Assembly (NCBI GenBank): GCA_003574895.1
Contig: PJFB01000002.1
Location: forward strand, 248,001-312,000
Reading direction: 5' to 3'
Length of the DNA stretch: 64,000 nucleotides
From: Geobacter sp.
Lineage (GTDB): Bacteria > Desulfobacterota > Desulfuromonadia > Geobacterales > Pseudopelobacteraceae
Shown in pieces: positions 19,160 through 29,825 of this stretch. A program made the translations under genes and the position numbers. Below the pieces are notes generated by a model that did not search any database, had not been told where the DNA came from, and saw nothing but the letters and a program-made list of their open reading frames with translations. The stretch's first letter is position 1. Each line of letters opens with the position of its first letter.

Positions 19160-20452
19160 ATGGATATTCCCCGCTACGACATATCCCTTCTCTACGTAGA
19201 AGACGACCCTGCAGCACGGGCACAAATCAGTTCCCTGCTGCAGAGATCGGTAGCAAAACTCTATGTCGCCACCAACGGGCGCCAAGGAATTGAGCTTTTT
19301 CAAACCCATTCTCCAGACATCGTATTAACAGATATAATGATGCCCATCATGAATGGCCTTGAGATGGCGCGTGAAATCAGAAAACAAAATCCTGACTGCC
19401 AGATCATCGTCCTTACCGCATTTAGCGATACAGATTATATGCTGGATTGCATCTCGATCGGCATCAATCAATATACCCTGAAGCCCGTCGACTTAAGCAA
19501 GCTCATCCAATCAATCGGCACCTGCAGTGACTATATCCAGCTTAAACGTCGTATAAAAAAGCAGGATGACTATATCCACCTGCTTTCCCAAGCCATGGAA
19601 CAAGCTCCCACCCTGGTCATGATTACCGACCTGGACGGCACAATAGAGTACGTAAATACCATGTTCACCAGGGTAACAGGCTACTCTCCCTCCGAGGTTA
19701 TAGGCAAAACTCCCAGCATACTCAAATCCGAACTCACACCAAACTGGACTTATCAGGAGCTCTGGCAGAACATCACAATTGGAAGCGAGTGGGAGAGCGA
19801 ACTGGCCAACCGCAAAAAAAACGGCGAGATATACTGGGAGTGGGTTAAAATATGCCCGGTTCGTGATGCCAGCGGGACTGTGTACAAGTATTTAAAGGTA
19901 GCCCAGGACATTACCGAACGCAAGCATTACGAAGAGAACCTACGCTTTCTCAGCACCCACGACTCACTCACCGGTCTTTACAATCGTGCCTTCTTTGAGG
20001 CGGAAATGAAAAGGCTGGCAGCAAGCCGTGATTTCCCGGTCAGCATAATTATGGCCGATATTGACGGTTTGAAACTAGTAAACGACACCTGGGGACACAG
20101 CCGTGGCGACTGCGTCATCCGTGCGGCAGCCGAATCTATTTTGACCGCTTATCGTGCCGGAGATGTGGTTTCACGTATTGGTGGAGATGAATTTGCCGTA
20201 CTGTTGCCGCGCACAGATGAAGAATCCGCCATGAGCGCAGTACAACGCATCAAAAATGGCTGTAATTCTTTTGCGGTGGAGCAACCTGGATATTTTCAGG
20301 GACTTTCACTGGGAGTGGCTACGGCATGCTCTTCGGCTGATCTTGAAAATGCCCTAAGAAACGCAGATGCACGCATGTACCAAGACAAAAAGGATAAAAA
20401 AAAATCTCCGCCATTTCAAACTAATGATAACCACAGCCAGCAGCCGGACTAA
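19160..20452 (+). CDS. response regulator with REC, PAS and GGDEF domains (diguanylate cyclase)
   Basis: The 430-residue protein should make c-di-GMP under phosphorelay control. The receiver domain spans residues 1-125 with Asp58 in DIVLTDIMMP, a PAS domain about 140-255, and a GGDEF domain about 265-420. The active site is intact (RIGGDEF, residues 341-345). RAGD at 332-335, five residues earlier, is a canonical inhibitory I-site, so product feedback is likely. No cognate kinase gene is adjacent. The ribosome binding site is weak. Confidence 0.93.
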   Translation: MDIPRYDISLLYVEDDPAARAQISSLLQRSVAKLYVATNGRQGIELFQTHSPDIVLTDIMMPIMNGLEMAREIRKQNPDCQIIVLTAFSDTDYMLDCISIGINQYTLKPVDLSKLIQSIGTCSDYIQLKRRIKKQDDYIHLLSQAMEQAPTLVMITDLDGTIEYVNTMFTRVTGYSPSEVIGKTPSILKSELTPNWTYQELWQNITIGSEWESELANRKKNGEIYWEWVKICPVRDASGTVYKYLKVAQDITERKHYEENLRFLSTHDSLTGLYNRAFFEAEMKRLAASRDFPVSIIMADIDGLKLVNDTWGHSRGDCVIRAAAESILTAYRAGDVVSRIGGDEFAVLLPRTDEESAMSAVQRIKNGCNSFAVEQPGYFQGLSLGVATACSSADLENALRNADARMYQDKKDKKKSPPFQTNDNHSQQPD

Positions 20453-20602
20453 ACCCACACAGTCAGTAACAATTCCCCCGTGTTAGACTGCCAACCATCT
20501 TATAATCTTAAACATCCTATAAACATTATCTAATTTCCCACAACGCACCCATTAAAAGCCTCCACCACAACAATTGAATTTACACCAATCGCGAAAAAAG
20601 TG

Positions 20603-20631
20603 TTGACTTGGTGGTTTTTCTGATGTAAATA
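20603..20631 (+). promoter_or_regulatory. promoter of the tRNA-Lys(UUU) gene
   Basis: TTGACT (20603-20608), 17 bases, then TAAATA (20626-20631) preceded by TG, an extended -10. It lies just upstream of the tRNA at 20646. Confidence 0.65.
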
Positions 20632-20645
20632 TCCACTTCTCTTTT

Positions 20646-20721
20646 GAGCCGCTAGCTCAGTCGGTAGAGCACCTGACTTTTAATCAGGTGGTCGTTGGTT
20701 CGACCCCAACGCGGCTCACCA
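20646..20721 (+). tRNA. tRNA-Lys (anticodon UUU)
   Basis: A 76-base cloverleaf. The acceptor arms GAGCCGC and GCGGCTC pair, the anticodon stem CCTGA/TCAGG encloses CTTTTAA with TTT at 20679-20681, and the T arm is GTTGG-TTCGACC-CCAAC. The CCA end is encoded. Confidence 0.96.
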
Positions 20722-20728
20722 ACAATTC

Positions 20729-20770
20729 CGAGGAGTTATGGCAAGAGAGCCATAACTCCTCGTTTTTTTT
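20729..20770 (+). terminator. intrinsic terminator after tRNA-Lys(UUU)
   Basis: A perfect 14-bp stem, CGAGGAGTTATGGC with its complement, has a 6-base loop and is followed by eight T. It ends 2 bases before the next tRNA. Confidence 0.93.
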
Positions 20771-20772
20771 GG

Positions 20773-20848
20773 GGGCATATAGCTTAGCTGGTAGAGCAGC
20801 CGACTCTTAATCGGCAGGTCCTTGGTTCGATCCCAAGTATGCCCACCA
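20773..20848 (+). tRNA. tRNA-Lys (anticodon CUU)
   Basis: A 76-base cloverleaf with acceptor arms GGGCATA/TATGCCC. The anticodon stem GCCGA/TCGGC encloses CTCTTAA, giving anticodon CTT. The T arm is CTTGG-TTCGATC-CCAAG. CCA is encoded. A strong terminator lies just upstream, so a separate promoter or read-through is needed. Confidence 0.95.
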
Positions 20849-20852
20849 CTTT

Positions 20853-20884
20853 AAAGACCTCACACTATTGCGAGGTCTTTTTTG
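20853..20884 (+). terminator. intrinsic terminator after tRNA-Lys(CUU)
   Basis: AAAGACCTC (20853-20861) pairs with GAGGTCTTT (20872-20880) and is followed by more T. Confidence 0.88.
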
Positions 20885-21019
20885 TTCGTCAATCACAGTG
20901 ACCAAGATTAATCAATAGGTTTTGGTCGGCTTTGGGATGCTTCAGGTGTGGCAATACAATTAATTTAATCGCCAATTCCTGACACTACAAAAAAATAGCA
21001 AATAACATTTAAAAAGATA

Positions 21020-21048
21020 TTGACTAGCCGTTCATATTAATGTATTTA
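21020..21048 (+). promoter_or_regulatory. probable promoter of the tRNA-Glu gene
   Basis: TTGACT (21020-21025), 17 bases, TATTTA (21043-21048) with an extended TG. The same -35 hexamer and spacing occur before tRNA-Lys(UUU). It leaves a 5' leader of about 60 bases. Confidence 0.5.
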
Positions 21049-21114
21049 AGTAGGTCTATTGCGCCTGAATTGGGCAAGGCGCCGCTCACTGCGGCCCTGG
21101 CGCAGTATTTTCAC

Positions 21115-21192
<78 letters not shown>

Positions 21193-21198
21193 AATTTC

Positions 21199-21238
21199 AA
21201 AAAGGTCACTTTTCTTAAGAGAAGTGGCCTTTTTCTTT
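21199..21238 (+). terminator. intrinsic terminator after tRNA-Glu
   Basis: AAAAAGGTCACTT pairs with AAGTGGCCTTTTT (one G-T pair) and is followed by a T-rich tract. It separates the tRNA from the GGQ-protein gene 15 bases further on. Confidence 0.88.
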
Positions 21239-21252
21239 AACGCGAGGATGTT

Positions 21253-21585
21253 ATGGCTGTAGAAATAAGAGAATCTGATATCAGGGTGGAGTTTTATCGA
21301 ACATCCGGACCTGGCGGGCAACATAAGAATACCACGGATTCGGCAGTACGTATTCGCCATCTGCCGAGCGGGATTGTTGCCCAAGCATCCGAAAGCCGCT
21401 CCCAGGCCCAAAACCGCGAATCCGCGATGAACCGCTTGAAATTGGCCTTGGAGAAGCGTGAACGAAAAATCAAGAAGCGGATTGCCACCAGCGTACCGCG
21501 AAAAACCAAGGAAAAGCGGCTGGCCGAAAAGCGGATAATCGCACAACGCAAAAAGCTACGGACAAACCTGGATGACCAGGGATAG
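21253..21585 (+). CDS. short class-I release-factor-like protein (GGQ domain only)
   Basis: A 110-residue protein made of the peptidyl-tRNA hydrolysis domain of class-I release factors. [17 protein letters not shown] carries the GGQ motif at residues 21-23, followed by the conserved HLPSGI and a basic C-terminal helix rich in Lys/Arg. There is no codon-recognition domain, so it cannot act as RF1 or RF2. Known relatives such as ArfB rescue stalled ribosomes through a basic tail in the mRNA channel; that role is plausible here. GAGG precedes the ATG. Confidence 0.85.
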   Translation: MAVEIRESDIRVEFYRTSGPGGQHKNTTDSAVRIRHLPSGIVAQASESRSQAQNRESAMNRLKLALEKRERKIKKRIATSVPRKTKEKRLAEKRIIAQRKKLRTNLDDQG

Positions 21586-21621
21586 AAACTACCCTACCCG
21601 CCGTTACGACAATGAGTTGCC

Positions 21622-22119
21622 TCACCTGCCAAACCTCCCACCACAGTCGCTGTTATCTCCCCGTATCTTCTCTATTGCATGGCCGATAACCGGCCAGACC
21701 GCCTCCAGATTTTCCAGTGCGCCCTTGGGGCTGCCGGGTAGATTTATAATAAGTGATTGGGAACGTATACCTGCCACGGCCCGGGAAAGCGATGCCATGG
21801 GGGTCTTCTCAAGGCTTTTCAGGCGCATCAGCTCGCCGATGCCGGGGATCAAACGCTCCACCACCCGCATAGTTGCCTCAGGAGTCACATCCCTGGGTGA
21901 CAAACCTGTGCCTCCTGTAGTCAGAATCAACTCGGCAATATCGTTGTCAGCCCACTCCGTCAAGGTAGCTGCGATCAAATCGTGATCATCTGGAATGACC
22001 AACGAAAGGACCGTATTCACCCCCTTTCCGGCCAACCATGCCGCTAAGCCCGGACCACTTTCATCGAGTCGCTCGCCACGAGCCCCCTTATCGCTAAGAG
22101 TAAGAATTGCAGCTTTCAT
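21622..22119 (-). CDS. MogA/MoaB family molybdenum cofactor biosynthesis protein
   Basis: A 165-residue cytoplasmic protein that adenylylates molybdopterin before metal insertion. MKAAILTLSDKGARGERLDESG, LILTTGGTGLSPRDVTPEAT and INLPGSPKGALENL are family motifs. Its ATG overlaps the moaC stop by 4 bases, so the pair is translationally coupled. MogA and MoaB cannot be told apart safely here, so no symbol is given. Confidence 0.92.
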   Translation of the reverse strand: MKAAILTLSDKGARGERLDESGPGLAAWLAGKGVNTVLSLVIPDDHDLIAATLTEWADNDIAELILTTGGTGLSPRDVTPEATMRVVERLIPGIGELMRLKSLEKTPMASLSRAVAGIRSQSLIINLPGSPKGALENLEAVWPVIGHAIEKIRGDNSDCGGRFGR

Positions 22120-22604
22120 GGTTTCCCCTCACGGCGGTAGACGCCACTCTTGCCGCCCTCCTTGTACAACAGCTTGATCTCGCCGATGGTGATTGACTTA
22201 TCGCACCCTTTGCACATGTCGTAGATGGTTAAAGCAGCAACCGCTGCCCCGGTCATGGCCTCCATCTCCACCCCGGTCCGCTCAAAGGCGCGAACCATAC
22301 ATTTTATCTCTATCCGCCCAGCAGAATGATCCAAATCAAATTCCAAGGTTACAGCGTCCAAAGCCAAGGGATGAGAGAGTGGGATTAAATCCGGAGTTTT
22401 TTTAGTCGCCATGACGCCTGCCAGACGGGCTACACCGAGTACATCCCCCTTGGCAATATCCATGTTCTGGATGGCGCTCAACAACCCGGATGAAAGCCGC
22501 ACTTCGGCCATTGCAACTGCCATGCGTGTGCTGGCCTGCTTAGCGCTCACATCTACCATTACAGCATGGCCCTGTTCGTCGAAATGGTTGAATTTCATTG
22601 GCAT
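22116..22604 (-). CDS. moaC: cyclic pyranopterin monophosphate synthase
   Basis: MoaC forms cPMP from the MoaA product in molybdenum cofactor synthesis. The 162-residue protein contains DVSAKQASTRMAVA, the active-site IPLSHPLALD, and TIYDMCKGCDKS with the catalytic lysines. ATG 22604 follows GGAGG at 6 bases; the longer open frame upstream is rejected. It is coupled to the mogA/moaB gene. Confidence 0.95.
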   Translation of the reverse strand: MPMKFNHFDEQGHAVMVDVSAKQASTRMAVAMAEVRLSSGLLSAIQNMDIAKGDVLGVARLAGVMATKKTPDLIPLSHPLALDAVTLEFDLDHSAGRIEIKCMVRAFERTGVEMEAMTGAAVAALTIYDMCKGCDKSITIGEIKLLYKEGGKSGVYRREGKP

Positions 22605-22693
22605 AATTTGCCTCCGGATTTGGTTAATAATACAACAGGACACATGGCGCTCAATAAAGCCCATGTGCAACGTGCCCTACAGGGCACACCATG

Positions 22694-22724
22694 AAAAAGG
22701 GCGTGATTCACATCACGCCCTTTT
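22694..22724 (-). terminator. intrinsic terminator of hisZ-purA
   Basis: AAAAGGGCGTGAT pairs with ATCACGCCCTTTT around a 4-base loop. On the minus strand it ends in a T run about 25 bases past the purA stop. Being symmetrical, it could act on both strands. Confidence 0.88.
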
Positions 22725-22748
22725 GTGTTATTGGCAAGCATTTATCGG

Positions 22749-25357
<2,609 letters not shown>

Positions 25358-25417
25358 ATAATTATCAATCCTGAAAGGAAAATCCCAAAAAAACAAAAAG
25401 GGGGACGGGGATTTCCT

Positions 25418-26944
25418 CTATTCTACCTTCTTGATGGCAAGGGCCGAGGCACCGCGGGTTTCTATGCCGGAACGCTGTACCGTTTGCAGGATCAACAGTT
25501 CGTTGCGCGACTCGTCAAGCCAGTAATCCGGCATATAGTTCTGCGTATCACGGGTGCGCCATTTTTCTTCCAAACTCGATCCATTCCAGGCAAAGCAATA
25601 GACCGCACCCTTCTTATACCTGCGGGCATTCCCGAGAACCCAGAAACCTTCGTTTTTCCCGACCAGAACCTCACCCTTGGCAGTGACCTGGATACGCTGG
25701 TTCAGGAATATCCAGCGGAATCTATCTCCTGTTGCACGGGCATTGTCCAAGTCTTCTTTCTGGAAATACAACTCAGAACCGCCGAACTTGTCGTTGCTGC
25801 GCCACAATTCTTTCAAAACGGAATCATAGACAACAAGGTAGCCATCCGGATTAATGACAACGGTCATCAGCTTACCATCGCTGTTGCGAAACTGGTTGAA
25901 GCTGTAGATATCGCCAAACCGTGGCATTTTTATGGGATTTTTCAGGGAAATATTGTTTCCGGAACGGGTGGCCTCGTAAACATCGCCAAAAAAGTCGGCT
26001 TCACGCCCCATGGCTTGAGCATAAAGCGTCTTAGGGCCACCAGCCAGACTAAAGGCCCGGAAAAAATAGGGCAGCTTTTCCGCCACCTGCACCAATTTGC
26101 CACTTTTCAGCTGCCAAACCTGGGAAGCCGGTTCATCAGACCGGATAATGGTGACGTAGACATCGAGGTTGCCGTCGGCAGCTTCAATAGTATCCAGTGA
26201 AACAATCATGTCCGCAGGACTGAATTCCGCCTCAGCAACCAGTTTCATGGTTGCTCCCTGAGTATAATAGGAGAGCCGTTGGTCCTCTGCCAGAAATACC
26301 TCACGACTTCCATCCGGCAGTGTTTTGCCGATAGCCATCAGATTGGCGGCTCCTGTAAGGCGTTTACTCATCCAAGCGCCAGTGTTCCCCTGCTCAATCT
26401 CTTGCGGTTTGATAAATTCCCCTGTCAGCGCAGGCTTTATCTGCTGTTCGCTTTTGATGATATCTTTCTTGGCTGAGATAATCGACGAGGTTGAATTAAT
26501 TGGAGCCGTAATCGTGCCGGGCGCTGTCTGGGTTGCCGTGGACTGGTCGCTGGAATAGATTTTGGTCAAATCAACCGAAAGCTTGTCGGCAAGCTTGCCT
26601 ACTGCCGGAATCAATTCATCCTGGCTTTCACCCTGCACAAAAGCACGGGTGAGTGTCTTGCCGCTGCTGGTCTTGGCCAGGGCATCAAGGCTGAACACCT
26701 TGCCGATTGTAACGTAGGTGCCGGTCACCACAACATTGGCTTCAGCAGCACTCCCCACGGCCACGATCCGCTCACCGTTCAGCCGTGAAGCCAACAACGT
26801 CTGCAAAGTGTTCTTCATCTCATCCCGATTCGGGACGCCAACGGCATTCATATCAGCCACAAAAACCCTTATCTGCGATGCAAAGGATGGCAGTACAGTC
26901 AAAGGAATTATCAGCGCGACAAGCAGGATGATCAGCTTTTTCAT
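25418..26944 (-). CDS. exported protein with repeat (beta-propeller-like) C-terminal part
   Basis: A 508-residue protein with signal peptide MKKLIILLVALIIPLTVLPS and cleavage near FASQ. Residues 25-150 resemble a small nucleotide-independent outer-membrane accessory domain (RVFVADMNAVGVPNRDEMKN...ANVVVTGTY), as in CsgG/FlgT/TolB-N type proteins. After a Ser/Thr/Pro-rich linker, residues 210-508 show repeated strands with Trp and Asp such as VVINPDGYLVVYDSVLKELW, as in FG-GAP or VCBS propellers. No enzyme motif is visible. ATG 26944 follows CGGAGG; the longer frame is rejected. Confidence 0.7.
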   Translation of the reverse strand: MKKLIILLVALIIPLTVLPSFASQIRVFVADMNAVGVPNRDEMKNTLQTLLASRLNGERIVAVGSAAEANVVVTGTYVTIGKVFSLDALAKTSSGKTLTRAFVQGESQDELIPAVGKLADKLSVDLTKIYSSDQSTATQTAPGTITAPINSTSSIISAKKDIIKSEQQIKPALTGEFIKPQEIEQGNTGAWMSKRLTGAANLMAIGKTLPDGSREVFLAEDQRLSYYTQGATMKLVAEAEFSPADMIVSLDTIEAADGNLDVYVTIIRSDEPASQVWQLKSGKLVQVAEKLPYFFRAFSLAGGPKTLYAQAMGREADFFGDVYEATRSGNNISLKNPIKMPRFGDIYSFNQFRNSDGKLMTVVINPDGYLVVYDSVLKELWRSNDKFGGSELYFQKEDLDNARATGDRFRWIFLNQRIQVTAKGEVLVGKNEGFWVLGNARRYKKGAVYCFAWNGSSLEEKWRTRDTQNYMPDYWLDESRNELLILQTVQRSGIETRGASALAIKKVE

Positions 26945-27001
26945 TGTTCCTCCGGTACATATTGCGAGCCCGCGGATTATCGCAAATGCACATCTTAATG
27001 T

Positions 27002-27034
27002 CAAAAAAAAAGGGCGGCATGTTTCCATGCCGCC
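27002..27034 (-). terminator. intrinsic terminator after the 91-aa exported protein gene
   Basis: On the minus strand GGCGGCATG/CATGCCGCC forms a 9-bp stem with a 4-base loop and is followed by a run of nine T. It lies about 30 bases past the stop at 27065. Confidence 0.9.
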
Positions 27035-27064
27035 ACAGGGCCTGATTAGGCAAAAAACGCTAGC

Positions 27065-27340
27065 TTAGGGATTGGCCAGCATTTCGTCAATCATCTTTTC
27101 GGCTTCTTTAAGCTTGTCGTTCAGCTTTTTGAGTTCGTCGGCTGTGTATACTTTTTTGCCCTTCTTGATTTCAGCTTGAAGCTTCTTCATCTTAGTCTGA
27201 ATGGAGCTTACTTCATTGGCACAACCTTTGGATGCCAACAGGCATTCATTCTTCTGATCTTTGGTCATTTCGGCGGCAAATACCGGCGAAGCAACAGCCA
27301 TACTAAAGGCTGCGAGCATCATAACGGCAACTTTTTTCAT
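27065..27340 (-). CDS. small exported coiled-coil protein
   Basis: A 91-residue protein with a clear signal peptide (MKKVAVMMLAAFSMAVASPV, cleavage near FAAE). The mature 68 residues have two cysteines, CLLASKGC, and then a charged helix from about residue 45 to the end with heptad-like Leu/Ile spacing, so a short periplasmic coiled coil is likely. I do not recognise a named family. It lies downstream of the porin-like gene and is closed by a strong terminator. Confidence 0.75.
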   Translation of the reverse strand: MKKVAVMMLAAFSMAVASPVFAAEMTKDQKNECLLASKGCANEVSSIQTKMKKLQAEIKKGKKVYTADELKKLNDKLKEAEKMIDEMLANP

Positions 27341-27373
27341 ATGTATGTCCCCCTTAGGATTTTTTCGGTGTAC

Positions 27374-27394
27374 GGGGGCGCTCGTCGCGCCCCC
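27374..27394 (-). repeat. GC-rich hairpin just after the porin-like gene
   Basis: GGGGGCGC and GCGCCCCC enclose 5 bases. It sits between the porin-like stop and the small exported protein. No T run follows on the minus strand, so it could be a weak terminator or an mRNA-stabilising hairpin. Confidence 0.5.
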
Positions 27395-27407
27395 GGGAAC
27401 TTAGCTG

Positions 27408-28880
27408 TTAGAACAGGTAATTGAGACCGAGACGAGCCGTGTAGGGATTCTCGGGGTCAGCAGCGGAACCTGCACCGTTGGTCACGGAGTTTTTGTAATA
27501 GCCGCCCAAGATCACATAGCCGGCCTGCACGACTGCGGTCAGGTTGTCGTACATCTTATAACCGGTTTCGATGTTGACCTCAGTACCCATGAAGTTGGAT
27601 GCGTTCTGTTTGTTGGTAACCTTGTCGGTCGGCTTCAAGCTGTTGTTATGAGCAGTCCATGCAAAACCTACGTTGAGGTTGGCATAGCACTTGGGCGTAA
27701 TAGTGGCGTCATAGCCCAGTGTGTAGAGGTAAAGACCCTGCATGTTGCCAGGATTGGTACCGTTGCCGGTATTATATACGATAGAGGAGTCGGTTGTACC
27801 CGCGCCGGCGGCGGCATTGCGGTTCAGCAACAGCATGCCGGACTCGTTGTATGTGCTGGTTCCAGTGGTAGATGACCACACGCCAGCCTTGGACTGTGAT
27901 GTCCCAACCCAACCGGTCAAATGATAACCGGTGTTTTCAGCATTACCGGAAGTGAAGAGCAGGGCTGTCCTTAAAGAACCGGGACCGATCGGCATCTTGG
28001 CTGCCACGTTGTAAGCCAGCGCGTTCAAGTATGCGCTGTCATTGTCGTTAACGCCATTAACACCCTTGAATACGCCGCCCTGGTAAGCAGCGAAACCGCT
28101 CAGGGCAAGAGCACCGACTTTGGCATCGGCAGTCAGACCGACAGTGTGAATCATTGCAGCGCTGGCAACAGGGGTAGTGCTTCTGCGGCTATCGGCATAC
28201 AGGTAATATACACCACCAACATTCAAGTCCTTGGAAACGGCATACTTGGCTTCGATGACGCCCACATCCAGGTCGTCCATACCACGAGCGCGGCCGGTGG
28301 CACCAAGATAGCTGTTGTCATAGAGACGCAGATAACCAACGTTGAGCGCTGTTGCGCCGAGGCTGGTTTTGGTCATGATACCAGCCACATCGGCATCAAG
28401 GAAGATACCCTTGAGTTGATCCTTGAACGGCTGAATACCAACGGTAGTCCTGGTAGGAGTTCCTGGGATCTTGAAGTCAAGATATACCCACTTGGTCTCC
28501 AGGTTGACGGCGTCGGATTCCAGAGCACCACCCTGGTTCCTGGTTGCACCTGACTGAGCGTAGTCACCCCACACAGAATCGATCTCGAATCCGGTCACCA
28601 ACTTGAGGTCGTCGTTAGCTTTGGCAGTGTAGAAAAGGCGGGCGCGCTGCTCGAAGTAATTGTTGGTCTTGAGGTTCTGGGTAGTATCATCGGCCACAGG
28701 TTTGCCAGGGGTGGGCCCATAGAGGATCGGGCCGCCGCCGCCGGTTTCATAATTGGAGATAAAATACTTCAGCTTGTACATGCCGTGGAACTCGTTCTCG
28801 AACGCCATCGCCGGAACGGCGGTTGCAGCGCTAAGTGCGCCGGCGGCAGCAAGAACTACCAGTTTTTTATTAAATTTCAT
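27408..28880 (-). CDS. porin-like outer-membrane beta-barrel protein
   Basis: A 490-residue exported protein with signal peptide MKFNKKLVVLAAAGALSAAT ending near PAMAFE. The mature chain starts NEFHGMYKLKYFIS and alternates amphipathic strands with Gly/Asn/Ser-rich loops. It ends in YTARLGLNYLF, a terminal aromatic residue as needed for barrel insertion. The transported solute is unknown. ATG 28880 follows GGGAGG, while the five-codon upstream extension has none. A long leader precedes it. Confidence 0.8.
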   Translation of the reverse strand: MKFNKKLVVLAAAGALSAATAVPAMAFENEFHGMYKLKYFISNYETGGGGPILYGPTPGKPVADDTTQNLKTNNYFEQRARLFYTAKANDDLKLVTGFEIDSVWGDYAQSGATRNQGGALESDAVNLETKWVYLDFKIPGTPTRTTVGIQPFKDQLKGIFLDADVAGIMTKTSLGATALNVGYLRLYDNSYLGATGRARGMDDLDVGVIEAKYAVSKDLNVGGVYYLYADSRRSTTPVASAAMIHTVGLTADAKVGALALSGFAAYQGGVFKGVNGVNDNDSAYLNALAYNVAAKMPIGPGSLRTALLFTSGNAENTGYHLTGWVGTSQSKAGVWSSTTGTSTYNESGMLLLNRNAAAGAGTTDSSIVYNTGNGTNPGNMQGLYLYTLGYDATITPKCYANLNVGFAWTAHNNSLKPTDKVTNKQNASNFMGTEVNIETGYKMYDNLTAVVQAGYVILGGYYKNSVTNGAGSAADPENPYTARLGLNYLF

Positions 28881-29389
28881 TTGTGCCTCCCTCATTTTTA
28901 TAAAATGCTTAATACAACTGCTAACAAACTGCTATTTAGTTGATTGATTTCTTTTCCGGCCCTCACCACCTTTCTTGCTGAATTTGGCGTCATGCCGATG
29001 AATACCATTAAAATATATATATCCTCAAAACACAAATACCCTTAAACAACCTCGAATACAAACAAGGCTATTTAAAGGCAATGGTTCAATGCACTTTTGT
29101 CGATGCCTCTCTGAAACGTCTCACAGTATATTTCGCTCCCGGTTCAGGATCGCCTCATTTAGCATGAAAGCAATGTTATCAGTCGGTTAGCTATTCTTCG
29201 GATCGTTTGTTTCAGGTACTGTTCTAAAAAGTTATGCAAAATAAACATTAAAACAAACGACTGTCAAGAAAAAAATGTGTTTTACTCCCATAACAGACTG
29301 TAACTATTATGCAATATCAGCAAATGCGGCCTAAGAGCGGTTTTGAGTATCGCTATTTATAAATCACAGTATTTAAATATTCAGTTAAC
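28881..29389. other. 509-base AT-rich region upstream of the porin-like gene
   Basis: No gene is visible here. The stretch is distinctly AT-rich compared with its flanks. It contains a good minus-strand promoter at 29238-29267, giving the porin transcript a leader of roughly 350 bases. The epimerase gene ends at the other side. I found no recognisable riboswitch or sRNA. Confidence 0.4.
29238..29267 (-). promoter_or_regulatory. candidate promoter directed at the porin-like gene
   Basis: On the minus strand TTGACA (29267-29262) and TATTTT (29243-29238) are 18 bases apart, within AT-rich DNA. The distance to the porin start is about 350 bases. Confidence 0.45.
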
Positions 29390-29797
29390 CTATCGATGAT
29401 CGACCTGGCACAGCTCCGTAAGAACACCATTGCTGGACTTTGGATGAACAAACGCTATGAGCGCACCGTGGGCCCCAGAGCGGGGTTTTTCATCAATCAT
29501 ACGTGTTCCGCCAGCCTGCAATTTTGTTATCGCGGCTGCGATATCCCCAACTTCGTAGGCCAGATGGTGGATTCCAGGGCCATTTTTTTCCAGGAACTTG
29601 GCAATCGGACTATCTTCACCAATCGGCTCCAACAGTTCAATCTTAGAGCCACCAACCTCCAGCATAGCGACCCGCACCTTTTGTTCAGCAACCTCTTCGA
29701 CCCCCATGAGGAGCATGCCAAGGCTGTCGCGATAAAAAGGGATAGTGGCATCCAAAGATTGCACCGCTATGCCAATATGGTTAATTTTGTGCAACAT
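29390..29797 (-). CDS. mce: methylmalonyl-CoA epimerase
   Basis: The enzyme interconverts (2R)- and (2S)-methylmalonyl-CoA. The 135 residues form the glyoxalase-like fold: INHIGIAVQSLDATIPFYRD holds the first metal His, GPGIHHLAYEV the second, and VLTELCQ the glutamate. The frame extends upstream into the mutase gene; ATG 29797 matches the family start MLxKINHIGIAV. It lies 28 bases after the mutase stop, so the two form an operon. Confidence 0.95.
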   Translation of the reverse strand: MLHKINHIGIAVQSLDATIPFYRDSLGMLLMGVEEVAEQKVRVAMLEVGGSKIELLEPIGEDSPIAKFLEKNGPGIHHLAYEVGDIAAAITKLQAGGTRMIDEKPRSGAHGALIAFVHPKSSNGVLTELCQVDHR

Positions 29798-29825
29798 TCT
29801 TCCAACCTTTCTGTTACAGGCGTAT

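Noticed and set aside
28881-29389. Riboswitch in the long porin leader
   Set aside because: No known conserved core was recognised; only a promoter could be proposed.
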